From Lacrimispora indolis DSM 755 (lineage in GTDB: Bacteria; Bacillota; Clostridia; Lachnospirales; Lachnospiraceae), in assembly GCF_000526995.1 (NCBI RefSeq), contig NZ_AZUI01000001.1, forward strand, positions 310,001 through 374,000: a stretch of 64,000 bases of DNA. Reading direction: 5' to 3'. Below, in pieces: positions 16,794 through 26,100 of this stretch. The position numbers were made by a program, and so were the translations under genes. Under the pieces are notes generated by a model, which saw only the letters and a program-made list of their open reading frames with translations, did not search any database and was not told where the DNA came from. Position 1 is the stretch's first letter. Each line of letters begins with the position of its first letter.

Positions 16794-17756
16794 TTATGTA
16801 TTATTATAGCCTTCTTTACTGCCGGTTGCAAGAAGCACGTCCTTCCTTTTACCGGCATATTTTTCATAAATTCCCAAGGCCAGCTGTGCCAGCTCTTCTC
16901 TGAATTCTGCCGGCTCAATCAATTCTATCTGATCTCCCATGCTTAATAACCAGCCAAAGAGATTTCCCCTGCCGGAAAATCCGGCTTCAAATAAAAGCCT
17001 TCCATCCTCCTGTTCCTTAAAGCTATCCATCCCAAACTCTTCGATCAGGCGCCATTTGATCTCCGGCTCACAAACCGCAATGGCCTGAAAGCTGGCGGGG
17101 TATGGATTTTCCGGAAAACACTCAAAGGAAGGCAGGGAAAGCTTATCAAAATGCTCACCGGTATCCAAAAGCTCCTGAATCCTGTTTAGTTTGAACATGC
17201 GGAAATCCATCCGCTCCCTGCAATATCCCCACACATACCAGGAGGACCACTGGAATACCAGAAGATAAGGATCAATGATCCTTTCCCTCTCACCATTTGG
17301 TGCATAATAATAGAATTTTATGGAATGGCTGGCTTCTATGGCTCCCCGCATCAGCTCGATCTTAGGAGACAGAGAGGATTTATACCAGGAGGAAAGGTTG
17401 ATCATTATGTGGCTTTCCGGGACCTGCACCGAGGCCTGGTCCATGGACAGCTTTTTCATCAGCTGCTGGTACCGGCTGGAACCGGACACACTGTCCAGGC
17501 TTTTAAGTCCGGTCAATATGGACTGCATTTCAGAGGAGGTAAGCACAGTCCGGTCGATCCGGTAAGCAGGCATGATGGATATCCCCCCATTCTTCCCCTG
17601 AGAAGTGGCAAGGGGAATGCCTGCCATTAACAAAGCTTCCACATCCCGGTTTATGGTCCTTCTCGAAACCTCAAAGGTTTCCGCAAGATAAGAAGCCGTT
17701 ACCTTTTCCTCCTGAAGCAGGATGGATAAAATTCCGATAAGTCTGTCAATCTTCAT
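16794..17756 (-). CDS. WYL-domain transcriptional regulator (YafY family)
   Basis: The 320-residue protein has an N-terminal DeoR-like helix-turn-helix (residues 1-60, TASYLAETFEVSRRTINRDVEALL) and a WYL ligand-sensing domain (about 140-220, with a WYVWGYCRERMDFRMFKLNRI motif), plus a C-terminal WCX extension. Such proteins commonly bind nucleic-acid ligands and control DNA-damage or defence genes. It is the probable first gene of the run leading to endonuclease Q, 24 bases away, so it may regulate that operon. The start ATG is preceded by AAGGACTGCC. Confidence 0.88.
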   Translation of the reverse strand: MKIDRLIGILSILLQEEKVTASYLAETFEVSRRTINRDVEALLMAGIPLATSQGKNGGISIMPAYRIDRTVLTSSEMQSILTGLKSLDSVSGSSRYQQLMKKLSMDQASVQVPESHIMINLSSWYKSSLSPKIELMRGAIEASHSIKFYYYAPNGERERIIDPYLLVFQWSSWYVWGYCRERMDFRMFKLNRIQELLDTGEHFDKLSLPSFECFPENPYPASFQAIAVCEPEIKWRLIEEFGMDSFKEQEDGRLLFEAGFSGRGNLFGWLLSMGDQIELIEPAEFREELAQLALGIYEKYAGKRKDVLLATGSKEGYNNT

Positions 17757-17806
17757 AGGCAGTCCTTTCTTTCATGTTCCTAATGTACCATAAAGCAATG
17801 AGCCAG

Positions 17807-17862
17807 GCGCCGCAAGGCTGCATCCGGCCACTGCAGCATGATCATAGACCCTTGCGCCTATT
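17807..17862. other. Intergenic hairpin upstream of the WYL gene
   Basis: An imperfect stem formed by AGGCGCCGCAAGG and CCTTGCGCCT spans the gap between the WYL gene and the small protein gene. It may be a terminator for something no longer present or part of the regulatory region. No T tract follows on either strand. Confidence 0.3.
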
Positions 17863-17976
17863 ATACCACGGCTGAAAGACTTAGGAAAAGCCATTCTTTT
17901 CTCCAGCTGCTCATTGACTCCTTTTTTTATTTATGCTAGGATATGCCTATCAATCAAGAAAGAAAGGATCAGTCAA

Positions 17977-18204
17977 ATGAACTTAATGAACCTGATGCAG
18001 TTAAAGGAATCCTGGGCTGTCTTTAAACATAATCACCCTAAATTTCCCCTGTTCTTAAAAGCCGCCTTAAACGGCCCGCTGAAAGAAGGAAGCGTGGTGG
18101 AGATCCGGGTTACATCGCCGGAAGGAAAGACCATTGCCACCAATTTAAAACTTAAGGCTTCCGACATAGAGCTGCTTGAACAATGGAAAAACTCCTTAGG
18201 CTGA
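17977..18204 (+). CDS. Small conserved-looking protein of unknown function
   Basis: The ATG at 17977 has GAAAGGATC at good spacing and gives a 75-residue product starting MNLMNLMQLKESWAVFKHNH. It is predicted to be cytoplasmic, with a helix then a beta-rich region (GSVVEIRVTSPEGKTIATNLKL) and a final helix. I do not know its function. It stands alone between the WYL gene (divergent) and a decayed gene on the other strand. Confidence 0.75.
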   Translation: MNLMNLMQLKESWAVFKHNHPKFPLFLKAALNGPLKEGSVVEIRVTSPEGKTIATNLKLKASDIELLEQWKNSLG

Positions 18205-18403
18205 TTGTTGATTTCGTTCTCTTTCATCTCCCCAAATAACGTATAACCGCACCTGTTGAGCTCTGTCAAAACTGCATAGGTGCCGTTGATCCAGAGAACT
18301 TCAGGCTGTATTTTTTCTGATGCCCGCGGCGGGTACCTACTAACAGGACCGCCCCTATGATGCAAAAAAGAAAAACGTATTTTGCAAAATTTTGTTTATT
18401 CAT
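18205..18403 (-). pseudogene. Frameshifted remnant of a secreted protein gene
   Basis: On the minus strand an ATG at 18403 with a GAAAGGTG ribosome binding site starts a signal peptide-like segment (MNKQNFAKYVFLFCIIGAVL). Near 18330 the frame breaks, and the protein text continues in another frame as ASEKIQPEVLWINGTYAVLT and ELNRCGYTLFGEMKENEI before running into the small gene at 18204. This is the 5' end of a lost secreted protein; the family is not identifiable from so short a piece. The rest of the gap, 18404-18525, holds nothing I can identify. Confidence 0.55.
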
Positions 18404-18528
18404 GGGTTATTTCACCTTTCATAAGTTAATTTGTGTATAAAATCATCTGATCATGATATCATTCTTTTATCCCAAAGTACCGGAGCACGTACCAAACAGT
18501 CATTTTAACGTTGTTAAATATATGAGAA

Positions 18529-18558
18529 AAGTACCTGCCAAAAAATCGGCAGGTACTT
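18529..18558 (-). terminator. Terminator of the NRPS operon
   Basis: On the minus strand AAGTACCTGCC and GGCAGGTACTT form an 11-base stem around an AT-rich loop, followed by TTTTCTC. It lies about 70 bases after the stop codon of the release reductase, the last gene of the long leftward cluster. Confidence 0.8.
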
Positions 18559-18626
18559 AACCCGATAATAATATATTTCACTTTTCTCTTTGCCGGAAGC
18601 ACAAGCGGCACCTTCCAGACATATGG

Positions 18627-20099
18627 TCAGCAGAATCCTTCTTTTTTCGCCTGATCGCAAGCCCTCTCTACCATCGCTGCGTCCGGTGTATTCCAGGCCA
18701 TTCCAAGCTGTTCCAAAACATTGACCGTTTTTTCCATACAAATGTTGTATTGGTTCTTACCGATCCAGCTGATAATTTCACAGTGAAACGCCAGCTCATA
18801 AAAATGCTCCCGTTTTGACGGATGGGTTTTCTGATAATATGTAAAAACTTCATCCACTGACATCTCTTTCAAGGAAACAGCCGTATTCTTTCCCCTCATC
18901 AATTTTAAAATCTCTCCAATGGACAATGCATTTGGATTGATTACATGATGAATCTGATTGATTTCCTGATCGCTGAACATCAAACGGATTATGGCTTCAC
19001 TGATCATATCCACATTTGATATATCCATGGGGCGCTTAATCTCTTCAGGAACGATCCCCAGCCGATACAATGCCCGGTAAAAAATATATGCCGTACTTTG
19101 CTCCATATTCTGCTGATATTTTCCGGTCTGTGAATCAAATAAAATGCCGCTCATGCGGTAAACCGTGCTTTCGATCCCCCCTGTTCTGGCACGGATCAGC
19201 CGCTGTTCCGCCTGGTATTTGGAAGACAAATACTGATTATTTAAAGGATGCTCCACCAGCTCATCATATTCTGTGAAAAGCGTTTTTGCATGTTCTCCCT
19301 GTTCACCATAAGCGATTCCTATTGTAGACATATGATGAACCGCCTTTTTGCACCCCGTTGAAGCAAACTCCAGAACAGTTTCTACTGTTTTTACATTTAC
19401 GGAAACAAAATCATCATTTTTACCCATATGTTTTACTAATGCGGCAGAATTTACTACCGCATCAATTGACTGGGCCAGGGCCCCATACAGATCTTCGGAG
19501 ATGCCCATACATTTTTTTGTCAGATCTCCATATACAATCTGTACCCGGTCCTGATACTGTACATAGGAACCATCACCAAAATAATATTCATACTGTTTCT
19601 TCAGCCTTTCAGCAGCATCCCAGTGTCTGCGGACCAGTACAGTGATCACTGCGTCTGTCTGAACCAACAGTTGTTTTAACAGGTAGATCCCTAAAAACCC
19701 GGTTCCGCCCAGCAGCAGGACCTGATGATACTTATTGAAATCCGGCTTTATCTGATTCTGGCCTGCAAAGGCTGACCGGTACCGTTCCAGCTCAATGTCT
19801 GAAATTTCCTTCAAATCTTTAAAATGTAAAATGTCCTTGAGCTTCTGTTTCATCGCCTCCTGATTCTCCCGCAAGCATTCAGCAATATGTCTGACCGTCA
19901 TCGCGGCAAAAACATCGTCAATATCCAGTTCAAAATTCTCACTCAATTCAGAAATCACGTTTATTGCCCTCAGAGACGTCCCTCCCACATCAAAGAAATC
20001 ATCTTCTATTCCAAACTGTTTATGTTTTAAAACTCTCCCCCATATTTCTGCAACAATTTCCTGGTATGGTGTTTCCGGCAGCAGTTCCTTTCCTTTCAT
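18627..20099 (-). CDS. NRPS release protein: carrier domain plus thioester reductase
   Basis: The 490-residue protein has a peptidyl carrier domain (about residues 8-80; phosphopantetheine Ser42 in DVGGTSLRAI) followed by a thioester reductase of the extended SDR type (about 125-490). The Rossmann motif is LLLGGTGFLGIYLL and the Tyr-x3-Lys pair is in NQYLSSKYQAEQR. Such R domains release the finished chain with NAD(P)H as an aldehyde, sometimes reduced again to an alcohol. There is no condensation or adenylation domain, so the carrier must receive the chain or an amino acid in trans. The start overlaps closely with the stop of the large synthetase (TAGGATG). It is the last gene of the cluster. 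Confidence 0.88.
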   Translation of the reverse strand: MKGKELLPETPYQEIVAEIWGRVLKHKQFGIEDDFFDVGGTSLRAINVISELSENFELDIDDVFAAMTVRHIAECLRENQEAMKQKLKDILHFKDLKEISDIELERYRSAFAGQNQIKPDFNKYHQVLLLGGTGFLGIYLLKQLLVQTDAVITVLVRRHWDAAERLKKQYEYYFGDGSYVQYQDRVQIVYGDLTKKCMGISEDLYGALAQSIDAVVNSAALVKHMGKNDDFVSVNVKTVETVLEFASTGCKKAVHHMSTIGIAYGEQGEHAKTLFTEYDELVEHPLNNQYLSSKYQAEQRLIRARTGGIESTVYRMSGILFDSQTGKYQQNMEQSTAYIFYRALYRLGIVPEEIKRPMDISNVDMISEAIIRLMFSDQEINQIHHVINPNALSIGEILKLMRGKNTAVSLKEMSVDEVFTYYQKTHPSKREHFYELAFHCEIISWIGKNQYNICMEKTVNVLEQLGMAWNTPDAAMVERACDQAKKEGFC

Positions 20100-20100
20100 C

Positions 20101-23100
20101 CTATATCTCCCCTTCCATTCCGCCTGCGTATAGTGTTAATTTCTCCTGAATCATGCTGCTCAAATTTCTGACAGTATTGGCTGAAAAAATTTCCTGGAGA
20201 GATATTTCCGTATCATATTTCTTAATGAGCCGGTTCATGCTTTGAATTGCAAGGAGGGAGTCGCCGCCGATTTCAAAGAACTTATCAGTCACACTGACGG
20301 AATCCAGCCGCAGCATCTCTTTCCACATTTCTGAAATAAAAGCTTCCACTTCATTTTCAGGTGAAACAATTTCCCTGCGTTCTTCCCTGCCGGTTCCTGT
20401 AAATGGAAGCAGGCCTTTTCTGTCAATTTTTCCATTGGCAGTAACAGGAAGCTTTGGCAGTACTGCAACATGCCTGGGGACCATATATTCGGGAAGCTGT
20501 CCGGACAGAAATTCTGACAATACTTCCGTATCAATTACCTTCACATATTCTTTTGCCCTGGCCGCATAAAGGTTCCTGCCATAAACAGCCGTGATCTCCT
20601 CAAGGTCACAGAACAAATCAATCAGTTCCATTTTGCAGCTGTTCAAATGGCGGCTCCATTCCTGATGATTGAAAAAGGGGATCCCTGTTTCCTTTCGCTC
20701 GTCTGTAAAGCGGCTGAATCCGTACTCATACAGCCCTGCAATATTTAAGTCAAAACAATTCATCTTTGTGTTCTCCACAAAGAACAATACCCCTTCCGGC
20801 AGCAACAGCTGCCTGATGTTTTCAAGTGCGGTATTGATGTCAGCTGCTCTGTGCAGAGTGTTGTCTGCCAGTATGATGTGAAACTTCCGGCCTTTTGCCA
20901 GCTGCATATCAGCCGGTTGATTCATATCAAACAGTTCAAAATGGATTCCCTGATGCCGGGATTCTTTTTCTGCCAGGAAAAACTTTGACTCGTCACAGTA
21001 GGTGTAATCCCACTTTCCACGTTCTTCGTTTTTCAGAACCTCTTCCAGCATATTCCCGAATCTGGTTCCAATCTCCAGGACAGCTAATTTTTCTCCTTCA
21101 AAGAACTTATCAGTATATTGTTTCAGTAAACGATTCAACGCATTGTAATAATGCTGATTGATCCGCTGATAATAATTCAGTTTCTTTAACGCCGCTGTAA
21201 AATCCTGATCAAGGAAAAGAGAAACAACATCCTTATTCCCCTGGAGCACAGCCACATAAGTCTGCTGTGTTTCCAGATAATATTCTGCCAAATCTTTCAT
21301 TGATACCGGCAGTTCCTGAACCCTTTGAGAGACCAGTGACCACTGTCCGTAAGTCTGGCTGCAGCGGAAGATTTCCAGTCCGCTATTTTCCTGTGTAACT
21401 GCGCCTGCCTGTTTTAACTGTTCCAGCCAGTGTCTGAGCAGCGGCTGAAAACGCCGGTCTGTCTTCGTTTGAATCATCCGGTCTGCAAATGAAAATTCAT
21501 CAGCTTCACCGGTTAACATGCCGAGTTCTCGCAGAATATCAGCCGCTGCACAAATGCTCACAAGGTTCATCTCTTCCAGCATCCTTTGGACTGCATCCAC
21601 ATTCTCCTTCCGCACCATATCCGAAGCAATATCAGTGATATCACCATGATCAGCTATGATTAATTCACAATGGCCGTAAGGGTTTTCTTCCGTTTTTGCC
21701 GTTACAAATGCATATAGCTGCTGCTGCGGGCTTTGATCTGCAATGACTGCCACATCCTTTACATCCGGAAACAATCCGACCGCCTGCTCAATCTCACCCA
21801 GACCGATACGGAATCCTTTTATTTTAATCTGGTTATCTTCACGTCCCAAAAATTCGATGTTGCCGTCAGGCATATATCTGGCCAGATCTCCGGTTTTATA
21901 TATCCGTTCCCCGGTAAGAGGATGGGTGATAAATTGTCCTGCCGTGCGTTTTTCATCATTCCAGTATCCTGCGGCCACACCGGCTCCGCCGATATACAGA
22001 TCCCCGCAGACTCCCACCGGACAGGGCTGCATTCTGTCATTGTAAATGTACAGCACCTGATTGCTTAAGGGTTTTCCATAAGGGATGCTGCTCCATTCCG
22101 GAGATACCTGGTGAATAATATAATAGTTAGACCAGATGGCCGCTTCGGTGGCCCCTCCCAGACTAATCAGAAGGGTAGCAGGGAAAAGCTGTTTTATCTG
22201 CTCAGGTAAAGTCATTGGAATCCAATCACCGCTTAACATCACCAGGCGCAGGGAGGCATCAATCGCCCCAGAGCCGCAGAACTCCGCCAGCATGCTCATA
22301 AAAGCAGGAACTGTGTTCCAAATGCTGACCTTCTGCTGTTCCATGACTGCCGCCCAATGAGCCGGATTTTTAAGCTGTGCCTGCTCCGGAATTACCACAG
22401 CACCTCCGGCTGACAGCATGCCAAAGATATCGTAGACCGACAGATCAAAATTTAAGTTGGAAAGCGCAATGCTCCGGTCCTCCTCTGTAACATTAAAACG
22501 CCGATTGATATCAATGATTGTGTTCACTGCATTTTTATGGGTAATGGTAACACCTTTGGGTTCTCCGGTGGATCCGGATGTATAAATGACATAAGCCACA
22601 GCTTCCGGCAGAACAGGCTCCAGGACGCACTCTTTTGTTTCTGCATAGGGAATGGTATCCACATCAATCCATTGCCCGGCCCTGATTCCCTCTTTTTTAA
22701 TCCAGGACTGGGACAGCAGCATCTGGACTCCTGCCCGTTCTAACAGACTGTTAATCCGTTCGGCAGGATGATGGACATCCAGCGGCAGATAAGCTGCGCC
22801 TGTTTTCATAACAGCCAGTGCCGCGATTACCTGCTCCATTCCTTTTTCCATATAAATGCCGATGAGAGGTTTCCTGTTTTGTCTGAGGCAAATCTCGGCG
22901 GCAGTCCGTTTCACACAGTTTTCCAGTTCTCCATAAGTAATGGTTAAGTCTTTATAAATGACTGCAATATTTTCAGGCGTTTTTGCACATTGCCGTTCAA
23001 ATAGTGAAACCAGCGTATCATCAGGAATCACTGTCTTATTTACATTCTCCTGCTCAAACTCCTGAATCCGGGGAATGGTGACCAGTTCAATATCCGGCTT

Positions 23101-26100
23101 CTCCCAGTTTTCCAGATGCTCACATAAACTCTCGATCAGTTTTACATATGCATGGAACATTTCCCAAATCATCCGCTCCGGGAACAGTTCTTTTACATAA
23201 TCCCAAATCAGGACCAGGTCGCCCTGCTCCTCTGTCACCTGATGGTCCAGCCATACCTGGGGTGTTTCCGAGCTGCTGTAAATACGGTTTTCAAACCAGT
23301 TTTTGTGATCCTTCCCATTTGACTGCAGTCCCAGAGAACTGGTAAATACAACCGGCATCATGACTCCCTGCTGACTTTGATAATATTTTCCCAGTTCACG
23401 CTGAACAGAAACACCGCAGAACAGCGGATGCTCTAAATCAGCCAGCAGCTGTTTCTGTATTTTTTTACAGCGTTCCGTAAAGGAATCAGTCATTCCTGTC
23501 TTCATATCAATTTCCAGCAAAGTCAGAGAAGTAAAATCCCCCACCACTTCATTGATTTCAGGATGAACCGGCATCCGGTTAAACCGTGTTAAATTGATGG
23601 TAAATCTCTGATGTCTGCTCCAGGCCGCCAGAATTTCTGCATATGCACCGATCAGAAATACTGATGGAGTGATACCTCCTGTTCCAGTCAGATGAGTTTT
23701 GATTTTTTCCCACTTTTCCGAAGAAAGCCGGTGCTCCAGATGGGCAAAGGTATGGACCGGCGCTTCCAGGGTGGGCAATTCCGGTGCCGGCGGGAGGGTG
23801 GAAAGACGGTTTAACCAGTATTCCTTATCCTGCTTAAATGCCGGCGTCTGTTTCATCCGTTCTGCTTCTAATACATAGTCCCGGAACGTGACAGCCGGCC
23901 GGCGCGCAGAATACTCCTCCTGCTCATACATTCGGCTGATCTCCCGGAAGAAATAGAAGATGCTCCATCCGTCGAAAATAATGTTGTCAAAGCAGAGATG
24001 CAGACGGACCCTTTTCTCCGGCAGCACGGAAATCCTGATATCAAACAGAGGCCATTCCTCCGGCTGGAATACACGGTGGGACAATTCCCGGCGTATCTGT
24101 TCTATATGGCTTTCGATCACCTCGCTGTCCATTTCTTCCAGATGATATTCTTTCAGTTCATAAGGCGGGATCTCCTTTAAAACCACCTGCCGTTCTCCGT
24201 CACTTAAAATCACCGCCCGCATCATATCGTGGGCGTTTAAAAATCCATGGAAGGCCTGTTTCAATCTGGCGATCTTAAAATCATTATTTTCAATTTCAAA
24301 ATAGTAATGGGTGGATACCTGCCCTAAGTCATAAACTCCCTTGCGGCCGATCCAGTATGCTTTTTGGATTTCGGTCAGCGGAAATGGCTCAAATCTGCCT
24401 GCAGGATCTGTTTGCAGGACCGAATCCTGATTTGTTGATATGGCTTCCCGGCCCGCATCCTGCAGCTGCATTGTATCCAACAATTCTGCCTGAAGGGAAA
24501 GCACCGGCTGTTCAAATACATGTTCCAGCATAAACGGAACACCAAACCGTTTCCGTATTTCAGCCGTCAGCTGTGTAGCAATCAGCGAGTCTCCTCCTAA
24601 TTCAAAATAGGAATCTTCCAAATAAACTTCCGGTTGTTTTAAAATTTCTTTCCATATCTGAGCAAGCCTTTTCTCTTTTTCTGTTTCCGGCAGGCGTTTT
24701 TCTTCTTCCGTCTGATGCGTTTCTGTAATTTCCAGGGCCAATAAACGGCTTCTGTCCACTTTTCCATTTTGATTTAACGGCATCTGTTCAAGATAAATAA
24801 AATGTTTTGGGATCATATACTCCGGAATCAGGTGTTTCAGCCTTTTTTTCCATTCATTGGAATCCCTGCCGCAGTCTTCCCCTGTGAGGAATGCCAGCAG
24901 TTCTTTTTGTCCCGATGGCAGTTCTTTTGCAAAAACAACTGCTTCCTCTACTCCTGAATGCTTTAAAACAGCAGCTTCTATTTCTCCCAATTCAATCCGA
25001 TGACCACGGATTTTTACCTGTAAGTCTTTCCTGCCGAGAAATTCAATCCGCCCATCAGGACGGTAACGGCCCATATCCCCGGTCCGGTACCAACGCTCAT
25101 GGTTATGAAGGATAAACCTTTCCTCTGTTAACTGAGGTTCCCCAACATATGACAATGCCAGGCCATTGCCTCCGATCCACAATTCCCCTGGCACCCAGTC
25201 CGGACAGGAACGAAGCTTTTCATCCATAATACAGTACTTTTGATTGCTTAAAGGATACCCATAGGGGATAGACTTCCATTCCGGTTCCAGGGGCAGGGTC
25301 ACTTCATAATAGTTAGACCAGATGGAAGCTTCTGTGGCACCGCCCATGGACAGCATATTTGCATTGGGACACTGATTTTTCATCCGCTCCGGCAAAGTCA
25401 GTCCTATCCAGTCACCGGAAAGAAAAATCCATCGCAGGGAACTGAGAAGAATCCCCCTGCTCTTAGCCGCAATCAACAGCATATCAAACAAAACCGGAAC
25501 GCTGTTCCAGATTGTAATTTGGTATTGATGGATGAGATCGGCCCAGTACTCGGCATTTCTCCGCTCCTGATCAGGAATGCAGATAAGTGATGCGCCGGTA
25601 TTTAACGTTCCAAACAGATCATAAACCGATAAATCGAATTCCAGTGAAGAAACAGCTAACACCGAATCCGTTTCATGAATTCCACAGATCCGGTTAACCG
25701 CTTCTATTGTATTAACCGCACCTCTGTGACTGATTTCCACACCTTTTGGCTCACCGGTGGAACCTGAAGTAAAAATAATATAGGCACTGCTGTCCGGTGA
25801 AACGGGATTTGCCTTCTGCTGGGGCAATATCTTTTCACTGTCCTCTATGCACAGCATGGTCACCTGCTCATCAGGTTCAATTTCAGCCATAACTGCACGT
25901 GTTGTCAATACATACTCTGCATTTGACTTCCGGTACATAACCGCTCTCCGGAAAGCAGGCTGGGTGGGGGCAATGGGAGTATAGCAGGCTCCTGCCGCCA
26001 GGATTCCCATTACACCGATGACCTGGGAAATCCCCCGTTCCATGGTGATTGCAACAACAGACCCTGTTTTCACTCCGGCCTTTTGTAAATAAGCAGCGGT

